A DNA stretch of 64,000 nucleotides, from contig JACSVZ010000004.1 in NCBI GenBank assembly GCA_014706295.1, forward strand, positions 85,753,047 to 85,817,046, written 5' to 3'. The notes beneath the pieces are model-generated. The model was given only the letters and a program-made list of their open reading frames with translations. It was not told the origin of the DNA and ran no database searches. Positions within the stretch are counted from its first letter, which is position 1. Each line of letters starts with the position of its first letter. The stretch is from Lycocorax pyrrhopterus obiensis (Eukaryota; Chordata; Aves; Passeriformes; Paradisaeidae). Shown here in pieces: positions 26,801 to 40,429 of the stretch. The position numbers and the translations under genes were made by a program.

Positions 26801-27730
26801 TGTAAAAAATTTTGCTACACGGAAGCTGCATGATTATGAAGAATCAGAAAGATTCATGGAATCTACTCTGTTGGCAAATTTGAGATATATAGGAAATCAA
26901 TGTCTGTTGCCTATTTCAGCTAGAATGATATCCTAGACATTTTCAGTTCATAGGCTGGCGTTTCACTATGCAAATCACATTTCTGGTCATGAGAGAGAGA
27001 GCAGCTATTTCCAATAGCAATTACACAAGATATTTTAGACTGAGGTAGCAAAAATGGACACTTTTTAGGTTCCTGCAGTGGACAACAGGATCAATTTCAG
27101 GAATTCCAGAACTAACTGGACTCCACTGAATTTTTATACACAAGTAGGAGTTTCATTTTAAGCATCATAACCTTGAATAGAATCCAACTAATTTCGTACC
27201 GTTCTACTGAGCCCCTTGTTGTACTCCGTTAAGTCCCCTGGTCTGACACCCTATTTGAGGTTACATTTTTTAGCAGACAGGCCTCTTTAGTGGAACTGAT
27301 GGGCCTCAATTGTTGAAGCTTTCCCCTCCCTATCACAACAACCACTGTTTGTTTCTCGGGTTTTTTTTTTCTGATTACTCAATTTCAAATATGGTTTCAA
27401 CAAAGGTCATAAATGTTATTCCAAAATTTAACTGACTTGCCAGCTTTTTGACAATCCACATTTCCTCAGCATAAAGAATACTTAAAAACTTTCTCTTTTG
27501 AGAAATCTGAGAGATTCCTTACTCACCTGTACCACCTGGAAGTTGTATAAAACCACCTACACTAAGCATAACTTCCTCAATCTTCTTAGAATAGCAACCT
27601 GACAAAAAAGAATATAGTCTTGTAAGTTAATAAAGCTCTCCACGTTACTGCCCTTGCTGCTGCCTGCTTCACTGCTTTCATGACTCTCTTCCTTTCTCTT
27701 AAGAGGATAAGTATTGACATTCTCATGCTG
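11866..27730. other. non-genic AT-rich sequence, 15.9 kb
   Basis: No exon, RNA gene or mobile element is recognised over this long interval. It holds a 36-bp tandem duplication (listed separately), an A14 run (17603-17616), an 8-bp inverted repeat at 19073-19090, and many small open frames on both strands that overlap each other and lack domains. The longest include about 99 codons at 12260-12559, 101 codons at 24977-25282 and 103 codons at 25462-25773, which I do not recognise. A combined acceptor/donor motif at 25037-25045 is discussed as a finding. The stretch behaves like intergenic or deep intronic sequence. Confidence 0.5.
15961..16032. repeat. 36-bp tandem duplication, two copies
   Basis: The 36-base unit starting ACTGTATATCCACAC is present twice head to tail (15961-15996 and 15997-16032), differing at two positions. 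The near identity points to a fairly recent local duplication. The unit length is a multiple of three, so the small frames across it show a repeated 12-residue block, but there is no other sign that they are coding. Confidence 0.95.
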
Positions 27731-28632
27731 TGTAGTGCTCTGACCTCGGCTAGTTGCCAGGTGGCCACCAAGCCGCTCTGTCACTCCCCCTCTATTAACA
27801 ATGCAAGGGGAGAAAAAAATACAAAAAGCTCATGGGTGAAGATAAGGACAGGGAAATAATATTACAGGCAAAACAAACTCACCTTGGGCAAATTAGTTTA
27901 TTGTCAATAATAGAGTAGGAAAACAAAAAATAAGAAGAAGTTAAAAAATTCTAAAAAAACCCAAGCGTCCCCCACCCTTCCCTTCTTTCCCTGTTCAACT
28001 TTGCACTCAATTTCTCTCCCTCCTCACACTGAGTGGCCTGGCAGCATGGTGAGCAGGTGTTTCAGTCAGTTCCTTACACATCGTCTCTGCTGCTCGTTCT
28101 TCCTCACGCTCTTTCCGTGCTCCAGCACGGGGTCTCTCCTGAGGAAGAAAGTCTTTCATGAACTTCTCCAGTGTGAGAGCTTCCCACAGGATGCAGTTTT
28201 TCATGAATGCTTCAGCACAGGCCCTTTCTATCAGAGACAGTCCTTCAGGAACAGACTGCTGCAGTGTGGCTCCTCTCTCCATAGGGCATCAGGTCCAACT
28301 GGGGGCTCCAGCAGAATCTCTGCTCCAGCACCTGAAGAATCTTCTCCCCTCATTGTTCACTGACCCTGGTGTTTCCAGACTTGTTCCTCTTACACGTTCT
28401 CACTTCTCTCTAACAACTGCCGCTGTGAACCCTTTCTTTTTCCCGCTTTCTTAAATGTGTTATTACAGAGTTGCTCCCAACATCACTGTTTGGCTCAGCT
28501 TTGGCCAGCAGCTGGCACTAGCTCTGTCCAACATGGGCAGCTTCTGGAATCTTCCAACAGAAGTCACACTTGCAGCCGTCTCCCCTCCCACACCCCTCCA
28601 CTATCAAAAACTCACCATATAAACCAAATACA
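27731..28632 (-). mobile_element. solo-type ERV LTR, family A copy 2
   Basis: This element shares its ends and order of blocks with the copy at 569-1159: plus-strand start TGTAGTGCTCTGACC against TGCAGTGGGTTGACC, then the 'AAGCCGCTCTGTCACTC' region, an A-rich block, a C-rich block, a pyrimidine-rich block, the CTCCAG-type internal repeats, and the terminus AAACCAAATACA. It keeps about 300 bp near the minus-strand 5' end (roughly 28330-28632) that copy 1 has lost. Read on the minus strand it has AATAAA (complement of 27897-27902) and a TATA-like CATTTAAG (near 28449-28456), consistent with an LTR promoter and polyadenylation site. The flanks TGCTG and CTCTG match only partly, so the target duplication has decayed or the ends are a few bases off. 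No retroviral genes adjoin it. Open frames within are incidental. Confidence 0.75.
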
Positions 28633-31556
28633 CTCTGAAATGCAGGCCAGATATCTGTGGGTCCTCCTGAAAGAAGTGATTTGTATTTTGCTAAGCTCAG
28701 AGCAATATTCATCTCAGCTCTCCAGGATGACCCTTCCTGAAAGGCTTGAGCCATCCTTGTCTCTGATGGGGGCTAGAAACCCATAGGTTTGAGAGACAAC
28801 TCTGTATGGACTTTTTTCTTACAGTGATATCTTGGAAGACCAGAATGGCTTTCGAATTTAAAAGACTGAGTTCTATTTTAGAATATGAACTAGCATAGGT
28901 TGCTCTTAAGTGAAAAATACTCTAAGGAATTGTATCAGGTAAAATATGAATAGCTTGTTATTTTATACCATGCTGCTCTTGGATACTGTAGGCTTGCCCC
29001 ATGAACCTCTATTTGCTGACTTTTCTTCAGCTGCCTGACTGAGTTTCTGAGATGCAGCAAAATCTGCCCAATCTTCTCTGATCCATGGGATACTTTTTCC
29101 ACCCTCCATGACTCCTGAAGCCCTTCTATCCCCTCCTTCACTTTCCAGTAGCCTGTTAGCGTCTGTACAAACTGCAAGCACCCACTTCATTGTTGTGCCT
29201 CTCTGGTTACATCTCTTTCTCACGTAAAGCCATTCCTGTGACCTTCTATCCTTGGGCAGCTTCTGTAAGAAAGAGCAACCATTCCTTCTGGGGAGGCTTG
29301 TGCCCTATCCAGTCCTGTTTCTTACAGGAATACTACATGAAACCTGAGAACAAGGTTTATATGCTTTTGTCAAAGACTTTTAGGAAGTTTTTCTTCCTTT
29401 ATAATCTTCCTTACTATTTTCAGTCCTTCTGTCGGTGTGGACATCTCACAGCTTCTAACCTCTGCAGCACTATGTTTTGAGTCAGTTCTCTCTGTTCATC
29501 TTAGAAGCTAACACAGTGATGTTTTATGCCCCCAAACAATGAACATTCATCACTTGATGAATGGAATTTTGGTTTTTTAAATAAACTAAGAAATGTGAAA
29601 TGAGATTTTTGGTACTAATTCCAGACAGATAACTAAAGAACAGAGATGACATACAAATACTCTCTTTCTCAAAGTTAAAAATGATCCCTAAAAAAATCAG
29701 CAAAGTGACATGCTACATTGAAGAAAAAATTGGTGAACAATTTCTTGAATGCTATCTACCTGACAGACTACCCAGTTAGGGGGTTTACTCCAGAAATATG
29801 AATTTGCAGATGGAAAAACCTTTCCAGCCCTTTATGCAAAAAGAGGCATTTAAAACTAAACAACTGATATGGTTCATTAAAAAAAGAAGTGTCAGAATAT
29901 TTAAAAGGCTATTATAAATGTGGATAAGCATGAAATCCATTTATGGATATACCAAACACTGTTGTCATTTATTTTTCTCTTTGAAGAGGTTAAGAGATAA
30001 TGATTAGATTTAAAATTCAGATTCTAAAAAAGGTGTAAACTTCTCTCCTGTAAGATCCTGAGACAGCATTCAGGATTTGGTTACAGCCTCAGAGAAGAGC
30101 TAGGTTGTTTTGCAGGGAGAGGAGCATTGTCCAAGGGGACAGCATGAGCCATAGCCTCCCTTGGGTCAGGTGCCAGGATCTGTAGGGACTCCCCATGGAT
30201 GAGCAGCACAGCAGGGCCTGTGAGCCAGGGGCCATCTCACTGCTGCTTTCACAAAAAGTTTTACAAGTGCAATAGGGTTGGGCATACATTCTAATGCACC
30301 AGAAGCTGGGGGAAAAATAAAAGAAAAAGAAAACAAAAAAAACCCTGAAGATTTCTAAAGGGAAACAATATTAACCAGACTGCAGTTGTTTGCAAGCTTA
30401 TGTCAGGCCAGTCAATGTTAGATACGAATGGTACCTGGTAATGCATAAAGCTTAAAAATGTAAATTCTTGCCTGTAAAATTTTATATGAGAGAGTGACTT
30501 TTCATTTCCCCACATTAGTAGGGAACTCATAAAATGGTGTTGTTACAGAAAGATTTAATTAGTGTGGACGTTCTCCTTGCTTGAGCCCAGAAGATTTCAC
30601 CCAAGTTAGAAACCCTGTTAAACAAAGCATTTACGCTTAACTTTGTCAAGGCAGTCAGAAGAGAGCAGTAGGTTCATCCCATCTTGACTGTATAATTTTC
30701 CAGAAACATTGAAATTGAAATTTTCAATCAACTCCTAAACACTAAAATTGTCAAAAGACAGATATCAATACCGAAGGGTCATAAGACTCAACAGAGAACA
30801 ATCTAAGACCTTCTCTACTTAGGAGAGGAGCTAAGCACATGCTTAAATGTACACTAAAGGTTTGGTGCAAAAAAAATTCTGCATTTTTTCCTCGATTGTA
30901 TTCATATTCTGGGCACAGTCTAAGTTGGTGACTGTTACCAAAAGTTAATGAGATCATTGTCCTGGGTCCCCTTAAGTCAATGGATTTGAATTAGTCAACT
31001 GAGAAACTGTGTAGATATGTACTATCAGAGAAACTCACAGCCAAATTATCTTTTCTGGCTTTTTCTCTTTTGCTCAATTTTTTACATCAAGTATTTAATC
31101 TAAAAGGTCCATTCTTATGAATAACAATATTGTATAGCAGACTAATGCATAATGCAGTTTTTGTATTAATATTCTATATTCATATTTTTCAATATTCACA
31201 TTTTTCCCATGGCAACTGCTGTATGGGTACAGTGTCCTATGCTACTGAATTGTATATCAAATAGTTTAATAGCCAAAGATATTCTTTATGTGTAACCCAA
31301 ACACTATTTCAGTGTTAATGAGTATGTATCTTAGTGAACATAATGTTTTTTAATTAAATGAAAAGTGCAAAAAAAATCTCAGTTTAAGTATGGCCAAAGC
31401 CATGACAACCTAAGGATCTTCAAAGAACTTTTGGGGAGTGAAGGCATGGCTTGTTGTCCAGAAGTTTTCTGACCTCACAAATCTGGGACTGGCTGGGTTA
31501 AGTTTTAAAATATATTTTAATCATTTTCCAGTGTAAGATGTAAGAAAAAATTCACC

Positions 31557-31579
31557 TTTTTTTTTTTTTTTTTTTTTTT
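31557..31579. repeat. T23 homopolymer
   Basis: An uninterrupted run of 23 T. It could be the complement of an old poly(A) tail, but the flanking sequence does not look like a processed pseudogene or SINE that I recognise. Length is likely to vary between individuals. Confidence 0.9.
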
Positions 31580-34500
31580 AAGATCTAGAACTTCAGCTGT
31601 GCACAAAACAGCAGGAGATGGACTGCTATTTGTAGGTGCTTTGTGAGGCAGTCCCTATAGTGTAAATTCCCAAGTTGTCTATGCTTTCTGTGAAGACGAG
31701 GATATTCTTTCTGGTCATCAGAGCAAGGTCTGAGTGCAGGTCTCCATTTAAAATTAAGTAACACGTTTAACAGCACTGCAACCCATTGCTAATCCTTGCA
31801 TAGTTATTTCAGTCCTAGTCTGAGTGATAGCAAAGAATGGAAAAGAAGGGAATACAGAATATTTTTTCATGTTTTGAATGCACCCAACATGATGACTAAT
31901 GCCAAGTAAATAAATAAGTAAAGGCATACTGAGATTTCACAGAGAATCAATACAAGGAGACCTGCTTTGAAGCAGAGGAGAACTTGCCTCATGCCATGAG
32001 GAGACTTATTTGAGCTGACCAAGAGGAATGAAGTGCAACCCCGGCTGAGATTACTTTGGCTGCATATTTTATTTCTACAAGGTACATAGGCAGGAAAGAA
32101 TAGGAATTTGGCAATCAGAAAATAGTATCAGAAGGCTTGTATTTAAAAAAAAATATATATAGCAAGAGAGAAAACTACAGGGGGAAATAACTACCCGAGG
32201 ATTCAAACTGGTTTTGTCCTTAGTGCATGTGTCTGTAGCAAGGCTTTGCATGTAGAGCAAATTATTTGACAAGCATAAAAAATGAGCTAAGAATCCAGAA
32301 ACCCCTGTGGTAAATACAAACTGACAGCATCCCTCAGATGATAGGTTTGAAACAACCTTTAGTCCCTTACAAAAATGCACCAGGTTTTTCATGCTGTTCT
32401 GAAGCAGAATGTTTACATATCTTAGTTCATCCATCACCAGAGTAAGAGGATAGAGAGTAACTCACAGCTGTGGTGCAAAACTACACATCTTGGTCTTTGA
32501 ACCAGTTTGGTATTTGTAGCTTGGGTTTTCAGTGCACTAAACTAACAGTGAGTAGGCTGTCAAGCACATTTGCAAGTAATAGGGAGCTCTTGTGTAAGAA
32601 GCTATGTACCAATTATTCCATTGCTAACTATTCCATTTACTCATTACTGTCAACAATTTTTATTACATTCTGAGGCCTTAAAATTCTGCACTTTGTTTCT
32701 GCACTGACTTCTGATGAAAAGGGTAGAGATTTTTTGGTACTTCTACCTATATACTGTAGTGGGGGGAAACTGACAAGACAGCTGAAAATCTGGAAGATAC
32801 TTTACAACTTCAGAAGTCATGAACACTTTTTTTTCCCTTTCTGTATGTATGTATGTCATTCACTAGAGCTATAGGAACTGCTCTGACTAAAACATTCTCA
32901 GTTTAACAAATCCCCAACCAATCTAATAAAAGAGTCCAAGAGGATCTGGTCTGGATCCCATGCAAATGACCTCAGGATTCAGTGCTCTGGTGCAATTTAT
33001 CAAATCCACCCTTACGGCATGGTGATATGCTTGGTGTAGGACATGGTCTCCAGTCCTAATCAAATGTGACTGGGGCAAGTGCAACAGTACAAATGCCTCA
33101 AGACAGACAATGCACAAAGTCCCCCCACAAAGACAATTGCACAGACTACAGAAAAAAAAAATAAAGGGGTAATGTTGCTTGTATTCATTTATTAATACAG
33201 GCATGTGAGTCTAAACCTGTCTATCCAGCAAACAGAAATGAGAACAGCTGTGGAATTTGATCTTCTGCACCTTATATACATGTCTTAGAACAAATGTTTG
33301 TTCTTTCTTTCTTTTGTCTACAGGAAGACATGGGCATGTGTAGTCAGACTGCAACATCTATCTTGTGACACGTAATCTCACATAATCTCTCTATTTGTAG
33401 TTACCGTAGAAACCTTGATCAGAATTTACAGAACAGTAATGCCAAGCAGCTAGAATCCTGAGGATACCCCACCTCAGAAGTTGCCTGTGGAAATACTTGG
33501 CAGGGAAGCCAATGATAATTTACCTAAGTAAGAATCAATGGGATCAATGACATTCTTTTAGAATTATTTGGGCCAGAAAAAAATTTTTGAAAAGCAAGAC
33601 TTTTGACAGGAAAGAAACCCTCCCTTCTAGTCGCTTCTGATAAGGGACTCCACTTCTAATGCAATCAGCAAGCACTAGGGGAAAAAAACTGAACTCACTA
33701 TTCAATAGTATATCTCTTTTTTTGGAATACAAGAATCAATTAAGTATTTAATCAGTATTCTTTGGCATCTAACCTTGATTTATAAAGAATATTTATTTTC
33801 ATTTATATTTAAAAACTAGTTTAATCTCTCTTAGCAGATAGATAAATGCATGAATAGGTATATTCTGTTAAATTAAAAAAAAAAAGCTCCACATAAAGTG
33901 CTGTGAAAAACAATGTTAAAATAGATGCTTTTTCTCCACTATATTTTGTGAGTATTGTCTGCTGTAATACTTTTTTCACTGGCAAGTCTTAGGTGTGTTA
34001 TCCTCTACAGCACTTCAGAAACTACTTTGTAGAATATAAATATGACAAATCTTCCATTCTGTGACATTTGAATAAATTCCAAACACCTTTGAAGTTTTCA
34101 TGACCTCCTTTTGCAAACTCTTTGAGAACCATAGATGAAAAGTAGTCATGATGCTAGATAGATATTATCATCTCTTTCTTTCTGCTCTTAGGGACAACTG
34201 TCATTTATTTTCACCTATTTGTCACATCAAACAATATTTAAATTCCAGATTTGCTAGATGTTCAAAAATTGTTTCCATCTGCATCTTCGAAAGTCACTCT
34301 TTGTCTTGGGCCAGCATTATGGACAATTTCCAGAATCATGTTGTGAAAAGGACAGTTTCAACATCTAATTATATTGTATATTGTTTGTCTATGATGTCTT
34401 TGTATACATATATTTATATAATGATATTTTTTGGTAAACTAATTCGTGTTTCAACAGCAGTTTCAGTTACCTGCCTGTAACACTCTTCCAACAGTATTCA

Positions 34501-37500
34501 CTGTCACATAATAATACAGTCTGTCCAAAGACCAAGGACTTGATAAAGAAAGTAGAGTCCATACAGTGCCACAAGCACGTTCTGCCTACACGTCAAACAA
34601 CAAATGGCAGATAGACACTAATATGCAATGCAGTGTTTGACTCAGTATGGCACTAATTTCTAATTAAAGCTACACCTCTCTTGATTGAACCATGCTAATA
34701 TCCTGCTATTTTGGCAAATAAGCAAAGCAAATTTGTGATAATTGTGTACAATAATCCTTGTAGATGTACCCTAAATATGATTTTTTTTTTTTTTATGACC
34801 ATGAAAGAGCAAGGAACTAACTTCCCTATTTGCAAGACAGAACATATGAGGCAGGGAAAATCATTGCCATCCCTTATCCTTTAGTTATTACTAAGGAGCA
34901 CCAGCTAACACCTAATTTGTTAGTAGTTGGCTAACCAGAACATGGTTTGCCACATGAACTTTCAGTAGGCTGTTCTCATTTCTTTTACCCCAAGAGAAAG
35001 AAATAATCTCTAAACTCCTACTCCTCTGCAGGCTAGGCACACCCAACATGGGAGTACGCTGCAGCGTTTTGCCTAACACTACAAACAGAAGGGTCACTTA
35101 CTATCATTAACTGTGTCTTCTGCTGTATTTGCAACTATACTTTTGTTGAGTTCAATCTCTGTTATTAAAGAGAAGATATTTTCTTAAGCCTTCACTGATT
35201 GACATGGAAGTGTCATTGCTAAAGAGAACTACACTGGGAAAATGGATATTTGTAAAATTGTTTGCAGAGTAGCAGACAGAAAATAAAATATGCTGCCTTT
35301 ATTTTGCGTATAGCATACTACATTTCCGAAAGGAGGGCTATGAGATCACTTATGATTTTCTTATAAAAAATAATGTAACCTTTAATGAACCCTAAATGTA
35401 AGATCATCTCGTCTTTTTGCCCAAGAAATCTTCAGATGTCTTGGCACTGTCCTAAAATTTGTTGGGGAACAAAAGCAAATAGAAAGTTCTGCTGGGCATT
35501 ACTGAGTAGAGGAAATGAAATCTGTTTGTGGGAAATTAAACTACAATTCAGAAGATGAAGTCAGATAAGCCAATTCAACTCCCTATGGTTTAAAAATGAT
35601 AAAATAAATGTAAGCAACTACCGATGAATTTGTTTAAGCACCATCAACGTCATATTATATCTTGCAACCCAGGTATAACATCTGCTTTACTATACCCATT
35701 CCTTTCTAGCATTTCAACTTAGTGGTGGTCTAAATTTTATTGTTCTGGACACCAGATGGTAAGAAATAATTCTTTGTTAACAGTATGATCTCTTTTACCA
35801 AAAGCATTTTTAAATTTCCTTCAAGACACATTTTGAACTTTCAGATGCTTCCACAGCATGACTACATACACCAAGGACATAGGTCAAGAAGGAGCAAAAA
35901 TAAGCTGAAAGGCAGACTCTGTGCAAGTCCAAAGAGTGACAAGCTGGTGGTGAATAAATCTAAAATAGAAAATAAAAAATTAAACCAGTAACTGAGGAAA
36001 TTCTTCTCCTTTGTTCACACAGGGGCCAGGTGAATGTACAGTTCAATCTGCTTGGGCAGCAAAATATAAGACCCTGTGGAAATGGGCTTTAAAATTACAG
36101 CAGGCAGTAAATATGAAGAGAGGAACAGCGAACTATATGAGCTAACAAATACTGCAGGCATGCGAGCAAATAGCAATGTGAAATTCTCTCTTTGCATCTG
36201 AATGTTTTAATGGACCAGAAAGGGAAGTTCTGAGGCAGTCTTCCTCTTGGAGCAGAGAGAGCACAAACCAATTTTATATTAGTTGTCAGCTTGATAAACT
36301 TATGAAAGGAAATACACAAATCCTTATCTGTGATTGCTTTGAGATCTCCTTAGTGAACAAAGGACCCATCTGCTACTGTGTGTCCTGTGTATGTTTCCAT
36401 CTTCTAAAATGACACCAAATTACATGAGCCTTTTTTTCTTCAGTAGGTAATTTCAGTCTAAAACCAACCTACACTGTAAATGGCCATTATAAATTAGGGT
36501 GGGAGAATGCAATGGCTCTAGTGCACAATGTGTGAGTAAGAAACTGAGACAGGGAGAGAGACCTACTGCCTGACAAATACAAGAATTTAGAAATGTAAGC
36601 CTGGGTCTACCAAGCACAGTGGGACTACAGAAAGCAGTATCAGAAGAAGTAAAAACACAGAGTGCAGGAAGCCACAATTTTTGTGCTAGGCACCAGAAGC
36701 TGTACACCCCCAGCAGGGACTCACCACTTATGTCTCTAATGGAATGATACCTCATGGACTCCATCCACACAGCTAGACATACCTATCCACCAGAACATGG
36801 GGGATTTTCCAAACTGCCTGTTGAGGATACTCCTTTGCCCATGCGAAAGCTCGGACATGGTTTGGAGTTTGACTGGAAGAGCGTGAGCTGACCCAAGGCC
36901 AAAACCATGCCAGGGGCTGCATGCTGCAAAGCTGGGTACATGTGCTCTGTTGTATTCCCTAACTCTTCACAGCTTAATATCATAGATGCAGACACTGGGA
37001 CCAATTAAGCTGGACGCTGTGCTGCATTGATAGAGATGTAACATTGCCCTATGGAGCTCCTATAAATTAAGAAAAACTTCATAACTCTTATAATTTTGAC
37101 AGAGTTTCTGAAAATATTAATTGTATATAGAAACCATACTTTTCAGAGCATAAAACACTTTCCCTACTAGGTAGTTGGGGGGTAGGGGGGGAGGTGATAA
37201 TGAAATAAGCCCAAAATTTTGATTTCTTTGTTTATTATCTTAGAGTTTATTTCAATATCTTTATATCTTAGAATGTGAAGAAAATAAATAATAAGTAGAG
37301 AAAAACAGTTGTAGTTTTTGTTAGAATCTATTTGACAGAAACATTCACTGCTTCATCGCTGGACTGTGGATATCCCAAAATGAAATCTGCTAAGTTTTAG
37401 CAAGACAGCCTCTGGGAGACTGCAAGAGTCTTCATGGATTGTCTGTTCTGTTATGAAACAGTCTGAAGGTTGATAGAAGATTTCAGACACTCTCTATTTG

Positions 37501-37760
37501 AACCATGTTTAAACAAGTGTTGTGGGTACCTTTCTGATTTTGCCATCTTGGCTACATAGGCCCTCAAAGTTAAGAAAAACATTTTTCCTGTGTGATGCAC
37601 AGTTTACAGTTTGTTAGATAACCAAAGTAAACCCAACTTGTATAGAAGTAGCCTGTATTTGCTTTGAACTACTACAGCCATCCCAGTGGTTGCAATTCCT
37701 GTTGTGTAAGGCCTGACTGATTGCAAAGTAGAGACTCTCTGATGTTTTCCTGTGCTTTAT

Positions 37761-37786
37761 TTCAGTGACTGAAAGAAGTCACTGAA
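37761..37786. repeat. perfect inverted repeat (hairpin)
   Basis: TTCAGTGACT is followed after a six-base loop (GAAAGA) by its exact reverse complement AGTCACTGAA. A 10-bp perfect stem is visible directly. No terminator-like or RNA-gene context is evident, so function is unknown. Confidence 0.85.
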
Positions 37787-39316
37787 GAAGTTACTTTGGA
37801 ACATTGCTTTTTCTAAGACTCATGGAACTAGTGCTTTTATTCGCTTGCCACTCGCCAGATTAAGATGTCTCTGTAAGGAATATGTTATTTAATCTTGCTT
37901 TGGAAAAGCCAGAGATCATCAAAAGATCTCTGACAATATTAAAAAAAGTATTATTTAGATGCAAATATTTATGTTTAAATTACATCCTTTAGTATTTGAG
38001 TACCAAGATAAGATTTTTCAACTGATGCAAGCAGAGACAAAATAATGGTGCATTTGCTTCTGAAGATTACCAAGTAAGTGGAATTTTGATTGACAAAGCA
38101 GAATAGAAATATTTTATACTATGAATAACCTTTTTTGTTTCACTAAGTTGCTCTATGTCTAAATTTCATAATAGCTAATCCTGTCTAGAAAGACAGTTAT
38201 TTAATTATTTATACTTTATCTCCCTGAGATTATTGCAGAATTTTACTTTATGTCTCCTAATAAACATGTTGAATGTATATAAAAAAAGATATATAATACA
38301 TTTTTTATACTAATTGAACATAGCAAATTTTGATGAAAAATCAGGCTGGAAGAGTGTTGCATCATGAGTTTATCATTTTAATAAAAATGTGCTTCTCTTT
38401 AAATTTCGTTAAAATTAGGCAAGTATTACGAAGATAGATTTTACATTATTTATGTTTACTCTCTTCTAACTTAACAAAAGTATTTTTACCACTGCTGATA
38501 AAGTGAAGAATGAATTTTCATCACTTCAAAATGCATAGGCACCAGAAAATGTGCAGCACTGAATTACAATGACATACAGTTTCCTCTGAGACATTATATG
38601 GTATATCATCGAATGTCATACAGTAAAACTCCTTTTTGCTTCAGGGGATCATTGCTCATCCTTATAATTAAGAAGACCAGTAAAGTTGGTGTTTCTGGAC
38701 TGGAATGGGAGAAGTTAAACTTATTCATGGTAAGTGATTCTTTTAGTGGAAACTGGGTTTCATTATAAACATATAGCCCTTAGCCCATTTGTAAAAGAAA
38801 TACGAAACTATTGCTTGGGTGTTTGAATAGACCTGCATTTTCTAGAGCCAAATTTTGGGATGAGAAGCAATAAAACTTTCTTATGAATTCGTGTATTTTT
38901 TGTAATATGCTGTAGCAAACCCACCACAGCAGATCCACTGCAATGGGCTTTTCAGCCCACCTATAGAACAGGCTAATGCCTTGCTCCATGAAGTTCATGC
39001 TGGCCTGTGTTTCCCATTAGACTGACAGACTTGCCCAGTTGTCATGGTTTAGCATAGTTTGGGTTTCTAGTTAAAGAGGGGCTCCATCAGCCACGGAAGT
39101 GACTCTGCTACAAAGGGTTGCTTACAGCTTCCTCTAGACATGACAGAACCAACCAACTAGCTAGTTTGAATATTGGCAACTTTTTGAGCCACTTAAAGAG
39201 CTTGACACGCCTCTGTGATCCACATTTTAAGAACGAACAAACCCCGGGAAAGTCTCTCGGGCTTCCGGCTTTTGAACAGGTAACTGGGGGGCCCGTGGCA
39301 CGGCCTGGCAGGGCTG

Positions 39317-39427
39317 GGCCCTGCTCGGCCAGGCCTGGCCGGGAGAAAGCCACCCTGGAGCTGCATGGCCCTGCTCGGCCAGGCCTGGCCAGGAGAAAGC
39401 CACCCTGGAGCTGCCGGCCCTGTTCCA
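39317..39427. repeat. 50-bp tandem repeat inside the LTR
   Basis: A 50-base GC-rich unit (39317-39366) is followed directly by a second copy (39367-39416) with three differences, and then by the first ten or so bases of a third copy. The unit contains CGGCCAGGCCTGGCC, itself nearly palindromic. Such internal minisatellites often vary in copy number between copies of an LTR family. Confidence 0.95.
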
Positions 39428-40429
39428 TTCGAGGCTCCGTGCGGGCCAGCCCCGCCAGCCCCGCTCTGTGCAGGCAGCCTGTGGCGTGGCCAGCCAGACC
39501 AGCTCTTACTGCGGCCGAAATTCATCTGAAGCCTCTTCCCGGCAAAGATCATGTTACCAACAGAGATAAGCGAATTCCAGGTGCAAAGCCCGGGTGAGAT
39601 TAACTCTTTTAGTGCTGTTTCTTGCAGAACAGATAAAGCCTGCTGAAATCAATCCTCTCCCAAGTCAAAGGAAAAGGAAAAGTGAAGGCGTGTAAAGAAA
39701 CACCATAGAGACACTAAACTCAGTAAGAAAGAAGAGCTGAAACCCTGAGAGAGAGGAGAATGAGGAGATGCTTCAATCCTAGAAGCTGAAATTCTATTGC
39801 AAAGCTATCGTAATGGACTATGGTACATCAGAATACTCATAATTTCATGAAAGCATGGGGGGATAGAGCATTCAAACTGTAATCATAAGCACAAGTACCT
39901 GTGCTGAAATAAGTTAATGTTGAAGTAGCTGTGATTTGATGAAAAACTTGAACAGAGATCTCAGAGAAGAAGACCTCTGTTTCTAGAGATAAAATGCTCT
40001 CAGAGATGGTGTTCTTACCTTTCTCAAGCACTTTGATAAGTGAAGAGAACTTTTTGCTTCTGAGCAGCTCATCCTAGAAATGATACCCCATTAGCTAAGA
40101 TTGAACCCTCGGAAGCAGTTGAGAGGAAAGCTGTAAGTCGAGGGAAAAAACTTTCACATGCAAGCAGAAAACCGTCCCACGTGGCTGTTTTGCTGTGACA
40201 TTAAAGCCATGAGAGACTGTTTCTTGTGGAAATGTCTCCATAGCATAAGCAAGAGAGACTCCTCTCCCTAAGTGAACTGAAAAACATTATTATAGAAGTG
40301 GTAAACTGACTGAAAATCTCAAGGGTTGTTTTGTTTGCGTTGCCAGTGGGAGAAGGGAGAAAGGTGGGGGGAGAAGAAGTGTTCTAAAGGTTTAATCTAA
40401 CTTTTTTTTCCCTTTCTTTTACGTCTGTC

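Larger units (their letters stand above)
28633..39034. other. non-genic AT-rich sequence, 10.4 kb
   Basis: No gene or mobile element is recognised. The interval contains a T23 run, a T14 run (34781-34794), a G-rich patch at 37175-37194 and a perfect 10-bp-stem hairpin at 37761-37786. GC-richer patches near 30070-30280 and 36480-37020 carry short minus-strand frames (up to 105 codons) that I do not recognise and that lack splice or promoter support. A strong acceptor-like pyrimidine tract and CAG ends at 33323 without a convincing exon behind it. Confidence 0.5.

Noticed and set aside
28001..28786. Plus frames of 98-120 codons and minus frames near 80-90 codons
   Set aside because: They fall in and just beyond the LTR at 27731-28632; no domain, and both strands are open because of base composition.
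33300..33380. Strong splice acceptor (pyrimidine tract and CAG at 33323)
   Set aside because: No convincing donor or coding sequence follows within exon range; such tracts are frequent in AT-rich introns and intergenic DNA.
39118..39597. 159-codon plus-strand frame and overlapping minus-strand frames of 106 and 119 codons
   Set aside because: All lie over the GC-rich core and 50-bp tandem repeat of the LTR element, where stop codons are rare on both strands. The product is a Pro/Ala/Arg/Gly-rich translation of the repeat.
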